A DNA stretch of 64,000 nucleotides from Oscarella lobularis (lineage: Eukaryota; Porifera; Homoscleromorpha; Homosclerophorida; Oscarellidae): contig NC_089184.1 of the NCBI RefSeq assembly GCF_947507565.1, positions 2,914,001-2,978,000 of the forward strand. The letters run 5' to 3'. Shown piece after piece: positions 1 through 10,275 of this stretch. The notes beneath the pieces were generated by a model, which saw only the letters and a list, made by a program, of their open reading frames with translations, was not told where the DNA came from and did not search any database. Made by a program: the position numbers and the translations under genes. How positions within the stretch are numbered: the first letter of the stretch is position 1; every line of letters begins with the position of its first letter.

Positions 1-104
1 GAAGCTTTTTAGATAAATGCTTTGTGCGTAGGTGTTTTAGTTCAGATTGTGGAGTGCTTTCTTCTCGTTGCAAGTTTTTTTCTGATCACCCAACGAAGAA
101 CTTC

Positions 105-404
105 ATGATATTCGAACTCTTACTAGCCTGGATCGTGTGGATCGTGCTCTGTTTAGTCTGGTGGGACGATAGAAGTTTTTCCATTGTGGAAGACGATGAA
201 GATGAAAAGAAGCAAATCGTCAACATCCGGGGGCGAGATGCACTTGATCACTATTTTCGGAGCCTTCCCAGGGGCTACTATTTGGTGGACAAAGACGAAA
301 ACGCTGTGTTTGGTTACAAAAATTTTACGTCCGGTCAGACGTATTTTCGCCGACGTCGAAATGCAGCAAGAAGAGAGATCGTTTCTCCTGGATCCACCCA
401 ATAA
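105..404 (+). CDS. Small single-pass membrane protein or terminal exon (hypothetical)
   Basis: I do not recognise this protein. The open frame from the ATG at 105 gives 99 residues. The first ~18 residues are strongly hydrophobic and Trp/Leu-rich (MIFELLLAWIVWIVLCLVWW), which reads as a signal anchor or transmembrane segment. An acidic stretch (EDDEDE) follows, then a soluble Arg-rich tail. The frame is open upstream to 24, so the ATG at 105 is a choice and this may be the last exon of a gene that starts outside the window. The AATAAA at 400-405 overlaps the TAA stop, which fits a 3' end. The opposite strand is also open here, which lowers confidence. Confidence 0.35.
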   Translation: MIFELLLAWIVWIVLCLVWWDDRSFSIVEDDEDEKKQIVNIRGRDALDHYFRSLPRGYYLVDKDENAVFGYKNFTSGQTYFRRRRNAARREIVSPGSTQ

Positions 405-1969
405 ACATTAATACATAGATAAGAAAAAAATACGCAACACACCACATAAAAAGAGAGAGACAAAATATACAATCAAGCTACGCAACTCAGTTTTGGAAAA
501 TTGTCTGTGGCTCTATATACATAGAGCTCTTGCTGAACCAAAAACGCTTACGTTCACGTTTGGCTTCAACATCACGGATAGGAGTCGCGAAGGATTTTTC
601 ATTTACAACTGCAATCGGTACGTAGGTCAATACTATATATGAATCGATCGAGAAAATGGTTTCTAGTCTCATTAAAATGTTTGAGCGAAGCCCTCAGCAA
701 TTGGACGGCAGGCCGTAAAGATGGTTCTTGAGATTTTTTCCTTTCTAACAGGCCTTGATTTACGTTTAGGGAGTATAGAGGAGTCGTTTGTAGGCCATGC
801 AGTTTTGTAATTTCACAGGGTATAGCCTACATGTGCGCTGATATTAGGAATTGTCAATGTTCCCTACGTCGTATTGCAACCTACCAACAACAAGCAGGAT
901 TTTGCCGATCCTCAAGCAAGCTAGTTATTTATTCGATCTTAGAGAGCCTGTCTTGATTAGCAGTTTTTATTTATGTAGGAGTATCGCTTTCTACTTAAAG
1001 CTATGAATGAACATCTTGTGCAATACTGGCGAGACGTGAACATCAGTAAGACTAGACGCGTCTCATACGTCAGGATGATTTATTTAATTTAAAACTTTGC
1101 GTTAAGGAGATTTGACGGATTTTTGGTAAGCCATCATGCATGATAAATTCATTGGGCACCAAATTATTCATTGCAAGGAATCACTTTGGCTATTCACAGT
1201 CAAAACCGTGGACCGACCAGGCTTCCAACGAGTCTAGGTACGTCAAATACAGGCGGTCTAAGGTTAAGATAGAAATGCAATGCGGTACGTACGTCGGGAA
1301 GTTGCTCTTATACTTGTCGCCGGCGCTTTTAGCACGTCTATTTAGACTTGTGCCTTAAATGGAGAAAAATCCCTTTTTCGATCAGACATTTTAATTTCAT
1401 CTTTACCGATGACTGGACGTGCAGTCTCAGTTGGGATTTAAGTAGCAACAGGTAATTGTAATTAAGCGAATAATCGTAGAAGCAAACTAATGACTGAGAG
1501 AATTAGCAGTTGTTCAAAGCCGGAGAAAGAGGCTGCTATTAGAACAGTACGTCTGACGAAAGCCACCCCAGCTGAGAGCCGTCGATCAGGCGCGGTGCGT
1601 ATCTCGTTGATAAAAGAGATCTAATAAATTATCTATACGTTTACGCTTAATTAATTTGTCGCAAGGTGTCAGCTCAGCCGCCAGCTCCTGGCCGCTCTTT
1701 TTCGTTAACAACAAATGTAGTAGGTTGAGGCGCGTCCTTTATACTGCGTTGCCCTAATTCTACCGTTGCATGAAGGCTGGTGCTTCTAGAAAACGAGGCT
1801 TTTCGGCGGACGATCACACCGACAGCGGAAACGTGTTTTCTAACTTCATAACACCGCTACCAATGGTTCGTATTACGTCGTGTTATTTAGAGTAATATGC
1901 GCTAGTTATAACGTTTGTGCTTGGTACATCGTCACGCTGTCTTGTTTACAAATTAAGAAAGATATTTAG
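405..1969. other. Intergenic stretch with no supported gene
   Basis: Only short open frames on both strands, no recognisable domain and no convincing exon pair. I see nothing specific here. Confidence 0.5.
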
Positions 1970-2500
1970 GCAAATTCCTCTATAAAGTCGATTCACCGCG
2001 GAACGTCCGGAACAAAGGCCGGAGTACACAGCGGCGTCGGCTCTAGCATCAGGCCACCCAAGAAACAAAAAGCTTTGCGAATTCTTGATGACAATGATTC
2101 CGACGACATCGACGATGACAACGCTCCGCAGGCGCGGCACTTGAAAAACACTGAGATGAGAGCAAAAGAAGCTGAAAAGAGGGCAGAAGATTCTGAAAGG
2201 AGAGCAAAAGCAACAGCGGAGAAAATGAAAGAAACAGCGAGGAAATTGAAAGAAACCGAAAGAGGGCGGAAGAAATTGAGAAGGTGGCAAAAGAAACAGC
2301 GGAGCAATTGAAAAAAACGCAGAAAACGCTGGGAAACCTGCGCAACCAAACCTGTTTGATTCTGACCAAAGTTGATAAGGTATATCTGCTAATGTATTAC
2401 ATCATAATTCAACGGCTTTTATAATGTAGGAATTTAGCAAGTTCCTGCCAAATCCATCGCACGACTTTGACGCAGCAGTGTCAAAATTGAGTCGCCGTCT
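1970..2500 (+). CDS. Coiled-coil protein fragment, two exons (hypothetical)
   Basis: An exon appears to start at 1970 after a TTTAG acceptor, and a donor at 2379/2380 (AAG|GTATAT) joins, after a 51-nt intron, to an exon at 2431-2500 that ends at another donor (CT|GTAAGT). The first exon encodes an Asp-rich patch (DDNDSDDIDDD) and then a long charged helix of Glu/Lys/Arg/Ala typical of a coiled coil. The frame that carries the Asp patch meets a stop at 2309-2311, whereas the frame that reaches the 2379 donor is shifted, so there is either an internal frameshift or an unrecognised donor. No domain family is recognised. The following exons were not found. It may be a decaying gene. Confidence 0.35.
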
Positions 2501-4624
2501 GTAAGTTGACTTACAAGAAAGGTTTTCTGGGCATACCCTACCTAATACAGAAATTTTGTTTTTGTTGTTGGCTAGTTTACTAATATTGCAAGTTGCTAAG
2601 AGAGTTCCGAGTTACACTAGGGGTCGTTATAGCTTCTTTAGAGTCTAATTAAGCGCCAGGAAGATAGCTTCTATGTAAGAACAGATAAGTGACTAACGCT
2701 GGTGCATGCCAAAAATGAATGTAGAGGGTAAAGCCTGGCAGCCTTTTAAAGCACACGAATAGCTCAGATTTCAAAGGAACGAGGCCAAGACTGTCCCACT
2801 TAAAATCACCGCGCTTAGAAATACACCGTCATTTGAAAGAATGCCGCAGAAAATTTATTCAATGATGATGATAGTTTCTTCTAGCAAACCTTCGCTAGAA
2901 GGAAGAATAGCCTAAAAGACCATATCAAGGGGTTGCCAGGTATTATAAGCACGTTACTAGATCTAGTAAGAGTAGACGTCGCTCTACTTATCTACTGAGT
3001 TATACTAATATACCGGCAGCTGTCCTAAAACCCATTTCGATTCACTACGAACGCTGCATGGCGAGAGCATGTGTAGTACCATGGCAAAAAATACGCAGAC
3101 GCCACGACGACTAAGGACCCGATGAAATGCTGGTGCCTACGTACCTGATGTCTTCATCCCGGAGTGAATCCTTACTATCCTGCCCTTAAGCACTTCAATC
3201 GGCGATCGGATTCGTCTTCGGCGGACAGCGTGCGGCCAGACTTGCGACTTCGCGCTCGAAGATCCAAGATGCTCCAAAAGCACACGATGAGAAATGTGCA
3301 AGAAGTGTACGGCGCTCACCACTACCTTTGGAGTCGTCGCTACTGAGTTTCGCTAGCTGACCTTTCGCTTGGAATCCATGCTTGGAATCACGTGGGACAA
3401 GAAACCCGGACAAGAAGAAACCCGGACAAGCAGAAACCTGCGGGAAACGAGTGCAGCAGATGCTCTCCCACTAGCTGTGCGCCAACGGAAGGAAGGCGTT
3501 TATGAACGACTTTCATGAAAGCTTCCTCCTTGTCGTCTGGAAACCCGACCTCCTTCTTTATCATCTTGACGGCCCGGGAAAACGGAAAACAACAAATGTT
3601 TGACCTTGATAGTACTTCACATAGCGTCTTGGCCTTTTAGATATGTAATATACGCAACGAGGTAATGCGCTAGACGGAAAAGTCTGAGCGTTGCTCACAA
3701 AAAAAATTCTACATACATCGGCTATTGTACCATAGTAATTTATTAGTTAAGGGGGAGGGTGTGGGGAAAGGGTAGGAGGGAGGGTGGGGGGAGGGTGGGT
3801 GAAAAGGTGGTGGAGGGGTGGGGCGACAACAGAAAGCGTCGCTGCAGAGGGCCGCAAACTCTCTTTGGATAGACAATTTATTTATAATTATTTTTACGTA
3901 TCTACCGGTAAGTATTTTAGGAGAGTAAGTTTGTAAGTATCGTTTCTACTGATCTCTTTGTCAGTCAAACGCCTGTCATGCTTTAGAAAATAAATTCAAA
4001 CTTTGATTCTTACAAAGCACTTTTGCAATGACAGGTTGCGTTAGATCAAACTAGAGCTGAAAGCAAATTGAATGGCTACACATTTCATCATGGCACCAAC
4101 ACCGGTGAAGAATAACACCTAGGACATTGTTTTTTTAATTTTCACTCGCCTTCACGTCTTCAATACTTTAAGCCACATGGATGTGTGCCCAAGCACGTAT
4201 ACGTGGAAAAATATTGTGCGTGGAACAAAAAGTGGCGACAAACGAAGATTGTCGACAAATCAGAGCTACACACTAGGAGTCGCCAATGGGTGGAGCTAGT
4301 GTTGTTCGAAAAAAAAAAAATTATTCTGTAATATGTTGCCCCGAGACCTTTGACTTGAAAGTTAAACATTAACTGGGCTATTGCTGTCGTTCTCAGGTAC
4401 TGAATGAGTTTGACTGAACTTGCCTACTTTTTCCGTCTGATTTAAAGCACAAATACGATTCTCATATGTTTAGTCGTCTCATATTAGGCTGCATGCGCGT
4501 TGAGCGATATCCGATAAGAAAGCAAAGAATCCCCTAATTACAGCGGGATAACAGTGATTCGCCGCCGGAACAAAGGATCGTCCGGTATCGTAATGAGTGC
4601 AAATTGAATTATTTATCATGCAAA
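2501..4624. other. Intergenic stretch with a G-rich tract
   Basis: No supported coding region. The only distinctive item is the G-run cluster at 3751-3823. Short open frames around 3137-3413 occur on both strands with no family resemblance. Confidence 0.4.
3751..3823 (+). other. G-run cluster, predicted G-quadruplex region
   Basis: A 73-bp purine tract on the plus strand contains about ten runs of three or more G separated by one to six other bases. This exceeds the usual four-run G-quadruplex pattern and would allow several alternative folds. It lies ~800 bp upstream of the methyltransferase gene. Whether it is regulatory is not shown by the sequence. Confidence 0.6.
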
Positions 4625-5455
4625 ATGCTTTGCAAGCAAGCCACTTCCACAGTCCGCCGCTTTGTAGTAGCGATGGCACTAGCCGAGACAAACGAAACTG
4701 GAGTGCACGCTTCAACCTATAGCAAGCTCTCGAAGCACGTTCAATTATCTGAAGGCCGGAAATTCCTCGATCACATTCTGCAGCCTCAACGTGGCGATCG
4801 CGTTCTCGACTTTGGCTGCGGAACAGGGAACCTGACGCTTCATTTAGCAGAGAAAATCGGACCAAAAGGTTTCCTCGTTGGAGTCGACCCTGACGTGGAG
4901 CGAATCAAAATCGCCCATAGCCTACTCCAAAGTTACGAGAACGTGAAAATAGTTCACTGTTCAATAGAGGAAGCGAAACCGTTTGCACTTTACGATGTTA
5001 TCAACTCAAACCAAGTGGTACACTGGATACCTCGCAACAACCACGAAGAGTACGTTGGAAAGATCTTTGATTTGCTGAGACCAGGTGGACGTGTCGGCTT
5101 CACGACGGGGGAGGATCACAAAGGCTTCATACGAGAGCTCTCTGCAAGTCAATATGGAAATTCCTACGAATCGTTTATAGCTGCTACGGGATGGAGTTTG
5201 GCTCCGCTTTCCTACTGGGAATCGCTTTTCAGAGACGCCGGCTTCGAAATCGTATACAGCTCGAGAGAGGAAAAGGGTGGCGTCTTCCCGGACGAGAGGA
5301 CATTACTCGATTGGTGGGAAGCGACGACTGTGGGCTACTTCAGCGCCGCTATTAGAACGCCGGAGGAACTGCTGAAAAAATACAAATTGAAAAGAGACGG
5401 ACCGATTCCTGTCTACGCTTCTCTTCAGGACGTTGTGGCTAAGAAACCGAGTTAG
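4625..5455 (+). CDS. Class I SAM-dependent methyltransferase
   Basis: Intronless gene encoding a small cytosolic-type methyltransferase with no signal peptide. In-frame ATGs occur at 4625 (276 aa) and 4673 (260 aa); the second is the likelier start because family similarity begins soon after it. Counting from 4673, motif I (VLDFGCGTGNL) is at about residues 44-54, followed by the acidic SAM-ribose contact region (GVDPD), an NxxVxHWIP post-motif and LLRPGGRVGF (motif III region). This layout matches the Methyltransf_11/12 group that includes juvenile-hormone-acid methyltransferase-like and BioC-like enzymes. The substrate cannot be read from the sequence. A broken second copy of the SAM-binding part lies at 7136-7263. 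The lack of introns is compatible with retroposition or transfer, but short genes can simply lack them. Confidence 0.85.
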   Translation: MLCKQATSTVRRFVVAMALAETNETGVHASTYSKLSKHVQLSEGRKFLDHILQPQRGDRVLDFGCGTGNLTLHLAEKIGPKGFLVGVDPDVERIKIAHSLLQSYENVKIVHCSIEEAKPFALYDVINSNQVVHWIPRNNHEEYVGKIFDLLRPGGRVGFTTGEDHKGFIRELSASQYGNSYESFIAATGWSLAPLSYWESLFRDAGFEIVYSSREEKGGVFPDERTLLDWWEATTVGYFSAAIRTPEELLKKYKLKRDGPIPVYASLQDVVAKKPS

Positions 5456-6409
5456 AGAACAATAGTTTGTTTTTTCAGGGCACGTGTTGGGGTATCTGTC
5501 TGATCAAAAAGAAACCCACTCATCGCAATGGTATTCAAGATGACGCCGCAGATATGCATGGCCTTGGGCTAGTTCATACCAGACGGCTTCGCTCGACCGT
5601 CATTGTGACAGCTGACGCTGCGTAAAATGAATGATGAATCTACTAATCAGATTACCCTACGTTTTGCTCCTCCCACTTTTCACTTGGCCTAGACTTCCGA
5701 AGATCTTTCCTAAATCTATGAGTAGTGAACGAAGTCCTCATGCACTCTGATCTCGGTAGAAAAACAGCAGCTGGGTGGAAGCCCGCTGACATGCAGATTG
5801 CAGATCGAGCTAATTATATAGACAGTGATTCCAAGTCGAAGCTGACGTACGCTCGGTTCTGAGTCGAGAAAGAAGGACAATAGATGTACAGGTAAGACAA
5901 GGATGTTATAAAACCACTGTTGCGGATTTGTGCGAGTCACGGCTTCAAAACGAGCTGCATTCCAAACCGGCGACGCAGTTGTGACTCTTTCCTTTCGTCA
6001 GAGAAGGCCATAACTCACCTGAAGACGGTATTTAAGGTGTTTCCAGGCCATGAGACAGCACGATCGCGGTCAAAATGCCGGCCGGCGGCTACAGACAGAC
6101 ATTATTCCCTTTGACTGAAGGGCAAGTGTCCCGTATAGGTGACGCGTTCCCCGATGCATGTTGCTATCTAATCGCTTCAACGCTGTCGTCGTTTATGCGT
6201 TCAAGTGAAGGAGAAGGCTCGATCGGCGAGATAATGTTAATGGGGACCCTCCCTACGCCATCTGGCTCTCCGGTTGGATCGAGAGCGAAGCTCGCAAAGG
6301 TCGTTTTCTAAGAGCACTTATCAACTTCATCAGGGTAGCCTTGGCGTCTAATCATGCATCTAGAGCGAATACCAACTGGCAAGGGTACGAATATATATAT
6401 AGGGTCTCT
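5456..6409. other. Intergenic stretch
   Basis: Separates the methyltransferase from the convergent acetyltransferase gene. Short open frames only, with no recognisable domain. I see no clear poly(A) signal for either gene here. Confidence 0.4.
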
Positions 6410-6928
6410 TCAATTGAGAGTCTTTGTCAGAAGTTTGTCGGAACGACTATCAAGCATAGCGTTCTCGCCAGAAGCGTCTGTGTACCCGGCTCTTTCGTAC
6501 AAGCGACATGCTTTGTCGAGCGTAGTAGACGTTTCTATGAAAACCTTCTTTACACCGCTACGTCGAATTTCTTCTTCAATCATAGTGAGCATAAATTGGG
6601 CGATGCCTTTTCCTCTCGCTTCTGGCTTCAGATACATTTTTCTAATGTCAGCGCACCGTTCGCCTCTTTGAGCTGTTGAATTGTAGTATCCCACACATCC
6701 AACCATCTCTTGCTTGGCGACATCTTCGATGACAAACAAGTCGCCCTTGCCACTTCCCCAGTAGTACTCCTCGACTCTCAAAGCGTCTTGGTCGCCGTCA
6801 TCTGGCTGGAATTGTAGCCCATGAGAGGCGAGGATATTAGTTACCATTTCGATGAGAGGCTTCCGATCTTTTGGTGTCCAGCTTCTTGCAACGTAGCGTC
6901 CGAGATGAAGAACAGGTTTTGCGCTCAT
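6410..6928 (-). CDS. GNAT-family N-acetyltransferase
   Basis: Intronless minus-strand gene starting at the ATG at 6928, 172 aa, about the normal size for a single GNAT domain. GNAT enzymes move an acetyl group from acetyl-CoA to an amine. The diagnostic motif A is clear: DIRKMYLKPEARGKGIAQFM at about residues 94-113, with the R-x-x-G-x-G/A acetyl-CoA pyrophosphate loop at RGKGIA. Motif B follows as CRLYERAGY near residues 141-149. The beta4 strand preceding motif A (VGCVGYY) is also visible. There is no signal peptide, so a cytosolic or nuclear enzyme is expected. The acceptor substrate is unknown. The compact form resembles bacterial-type acetyltransferases, but origin cannot be decided without a tree. 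Confidence 0.85.
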   Translation of the reverse strand: MSAKPVLHLGRYVARSWTPKDRKPLIEMVTNILASHGLQFQPDDGDQDALRVEEYYWGSGKGDLFVIEDVAKQEMVGCVGYYNSTAQRGERCADIRKMYLKPEARGKGIAQFMLTMIEEEIRRSGVKKVFIETSTTLDKACRLYERAGYTDASGENAMLDSRSDKLLTKTLN

Positions 6929-7135
6929 TTTCCTACGCTTTGTGCGTGAAGTGGAAATCCTTCCTCGTTTGACTGCTTCTCGTTCAAATTAGATTAATTA
7001 TTGGACGTCCCTCCCCATGCATGTATGCATCCATTTGTCGTATGGAAATGGTTTTGTGTATTGCATTAGGCAGCGGGTCCTAAGCGTCACACCGCAAGTT
7101 CTCTTTAGAGGAAGGGAATCTGTTACCTGGTCCAA

Positions 7136-7263
7136 GCCCAAAGACTCGTCAACAACGTACTCCAGCCGAAGTGTGACGATTGTGCACTGGACTTCTGGAA
7201 ACGTAACTCTGCACTTGGCAAACAAACTCGGATTCAGGAAATTTTTCGTTGGAGTAGATCCAG
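7136..7263 (+). pseudogene. Fragment of a SAM methyltransferase copy
   Basis: A ~128-bp remnant resembles the SAM-binding region of the intact methyltransferase at 4625-5455. The first part reads AQRLVNNVLQPK...ALDFW, matching the helix before motif I and motif I itself. The frame then shifts inside motif I and continues as SGNVTLHLANKL...FFVGVDP, matching TGNLTLHLAEKI...FLVGVDP. The glycine loop of motif I is damaged exactly at the frameshift, and nothing recognisable follows 7263. It is therefore a non-functional partial duplicate about 1.7 kb from the parent gene, on the same strand and beyond the GNAT gene. Confidence 0.65.
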
Positions 7264-8462
7264 GTGCAGATTTGGATGCAGATTTACCGGTAAACGATGC
7301 AGTTTTCATTTGAAATTCAGAGTGATGCGGGGTTAGTTGCGATTTATAGAGGGACCTTGAACAGGCAGGAACTCACGCCTATCATCTTTAATTATTTGGT
7401 AAAGGTAAAATTTCTATATTTTGTAGCTTTAATACAGCGTATGTTAGATAGAGTCGTCTATCAAACTGAACCAAAATATAATATCCCTGATGGACTTCTT
7501 AATTTTTTTACACTTCAGAGCCGATCAAAATTGCTCGATTAGCCGGTGTACTAGCTTTCAACCACGTACCTCTTTGGCGTATTCGTTTGTTTCTGCAACG
7601 CTAGGTGTGTCGAACGCCTGCGCGCAGAAGGAGTTTTAAACAAAAATCACTGAAAGAAATTTATGTCTATGGTTGTTGTGTCAATGCCTCTGTGTTTTGG
7701 GCTTTCAAGTAAGTCGTTTGACGGATTTGATAAAAATTTGAATTAGATATAAACGTCCTTTGAGAACGCCTATGACGGTTACTGTCAAACTCGAAATTTG
7801 TGAAAGAGCCAAAATTCGCCACTGCACGTCACTGCAAAGAGTTATTACTAAAATAACTGTCAAAATACATATCAAATGAAAACCTACATTGTTTCCTTCA
7901 CAGAAAAAGTGCGCGTTGCTCACTGAGTCCCAAAGCATTCGCAACTATTCAAACGTTGCCTGAGCAGTAAGCTTTACCGACGTCTCCACATCGCCTGCTC
8001 TACTAATATTGTCAGAAACACTCTGTTGGAAAGCTGTCTTATCGCCGGCAAAGAAAGATCTCATGCCACACTAATGTACGCAAACCTTCAGAAATTTGCT
8101 TTCAACGATTATTTTCATTTTAGTTTAAGGAACGACGAACGGTTGCGCTACAGTTCTGTTGAAGGCATCAGCGCAAAAATTTCGTCAGTTTTGCAAATAT
8201 TTATCCAAGTGCAACAAAAATTTTTAATTTTTCGTTCTGTCGCTAATGCTAATATCAAGTCTTCAGTGCAATTTATATAGTTATCCCTCACGCAGGAAGT
8301 AAAGTAGCCATAGGAAAAGATTAATTTTATTAAGGTTTCAATACCTCGCGCATTTGGTAGTGTTCAATGCTTTAGTGTGTACTGTATAAGAACGAAATGC
8401 TACCTCAGAAAAATTGGGTCAAAAGTTTACCTTTTCGTTGACGGTTATACGGAAAAGAGCAG

Positions 8463-8610
8463 CCTCTGACTCATAGCGAAATAGTAGAAACATAAGGAAA
8501 GGAAGACGAGTAACCTATGACTCATAAATTAATAATGGAAACATAGGGAATGGGAGTCGAGTAACCTATAACTCATAAATAGAAAAATAATGAAACTATA
8601 AGAATGTTTT
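8463..8610 (+). repeat. Tandem repeat, ~51-bp unit, about three diverged copies
   Basis: The motif AGTAACCTATGACTCATAA and its surroundings recur at 8509 and 8560, exactly 51 bp apart. A more diverged unit containing CTGACTCATA and GAAACATA precedes it at 8463. The copies differ by substitutions and small indels, so the array is old. Confidence 0.6.
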
Positions 8611-8748
8611 AGTAGATCGAGAAAGATCGAAAAGAGCCTAATCACATATACTGTAGTAGCTGATGAAATTGCAACTATGAAAAGGAATGAACATGCACTC
8701 TAAATAGCTCCGAAGCTCAGTCCACTCAGAACAAGAAGGCTTGCGCTA

Positions 8749-8790
8749 GATGAATTTTCTAAGTGGAATGATAAATTTTCTAAGTGGAAT
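8749..8790 (+). repeat. Direct 21-bp duplication
   Basis: Two adjacent 21-bp units (8749-8769 and 8770-8790) differ at one base (GATGAATTTT versus GATAAATTTT) and share TTTTCTAAGTGGAAT. Simple local duplication. Confidence 0.75.
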
Positions 8791-10184
8791 GACTGGAATC
8801 TGGCACTCAAACGGCTCTCGAGTATCTAACGCCTTCTTTTTGTACCCAGCGTTACTTGCTGCAATTTCTATCCGTCGAATTCTCGTACCAGCTAATATTA
8901 ATCGCTAGATGCATGACATCCTTGGCTCTTCGAAGTCGATCACGCGTTACAGTTGAATGGAAACCCACCTACTCGAAGACTTAATTTGTTTCGTACCACA
9001 GGAATTCGTTATGTACAGATCGTTCGCTGTTTCGTGATTATAGAGAATGGCGTGGAAGTCCACTTTAGGTTCGTCTCCGGGACTCTCCTGTTTTGATCCG
9101 GGCAAACGGCAGAGCTCTGGCGAATTTTCGACTAGAATTTTCGCGAGGTACTTTCTTTGGCGTCAGCGACAGTTGTCGAAGACAATTCGAAGTAATATTG
9201 CGTGGAGATAACGTTTCCACAAAAGTGAGGCTCCCTAAGGGGTCTCCTGAGCTGTTTTTCGCATCTCAAAGCAGAAGGAAAGCCTTGCAAGCGGAAGTCG
9301 ATCTTTCCGTTTGAAGGCATACTGAAGGTCTACGCTGAGACAGACATTCGACGGAGCTCATCGAATCTTCATCGAGCTAGACTCAAAAATACCCTTCTCT
9401 GCTTCGAGGCTTGTCTTTCCATTGTCATGCATCGGATGCTTTACTCCGACGACGTGTAGCAAGCTTAGAGGCATGTCTTGTTTCTACTAGAAGTATACGT
9501 GCGTACGACGTTTACCGCATCCGTCGCAGGCAAGAGTCTCGTGGCCCGGGTGATAATAATCCCTCAAAAGGGGCCTCACCAAATTTTTTTCTGAGTAGCT
9601 GTGGTTTTAGTCTCCTCTCATAAAGGCTACTTAATCCTTTCTCTGGTAGATATTAGGAACGATCGAACTTGGGATTTTAGTCAAGCGTCTTCCAACACAC
9701 CCCAAAGATGAGATCCATGTGCTTGAAAATCAAGTAGACGTCTATTCTGACAGAAAATTATTGGAAAATGATCGCAAAGCTTTAAAAAATGACGGTGTGT
9801 TTCGTTTGTGATACGGCTATGGCGAGTGCACTCTCGGATCCGTGCGAACTCGATCCTTTTGAATGAGACGTTATAGATTCATGCAGGAAAGTGGTATGAA
9901 GCAATCTAGGGACTGGTTGGACCCTTTACTTGCGTGTAGAATCTCATTGCCAGTGGGTTTAATGGCTCTTTCGAGTTGTTAGCATACACATTTGTCCCCG
10001 CATCGTCTTAAAACTATTTTCTTTAAAGTTCTTGTACATTTTAGACAAGCAGTTTTTCTGAAGCTAGACGCGCTCAACTCAGAGTGTATAGTACATTTGG
10101 CTATATAGGCGACGACGGCTTTCACTGTGCACTACTTTTCTCCTTTTTCCGTTTCTTGGGTGCAGAGGGTGATATTCGTGAATA

Positions 10185-10190
10185 TTTATT
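10185..10190 (-). terminator. Poly(A) signal of the SRCR gene
   Basis: AATAAA on the minus strand (TTTATT on the plus strand), 86 bp past the stop codon at 10276-10278. Position and orientation fit the 3' end of the cysteine-rich gene. Confidence 0.55.
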
Positions 10191-10275
10191 GCATTTTCGT
10201 TATAATTTCGTTACATGTTTATCTATTGAAACTTACTAATCTATTGGAAGGACCGTGATAAAATGTATAGTTAAG

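Larger units (their letters stand above)
7264..10184. other. Long intergenic stretch with two small tandem repeats
   Basis: No supported gene. AT-rich with short open frames. It contains the 51-bp and 21-bp tandem repeats listed separately. Around 9040-9330 one frame reads protein-like between several stops, possibly an old decayed exon, but no family was recognised. Confidence 0.4.

Noticed and set aside
1946-2369. Three overlapping minus-strand frames rich in Phe/Ser/Leu
   Set aside because: They are the antisense of a Glu/Lys/Arg coiled coil, which automatically reads as hydrophobic.
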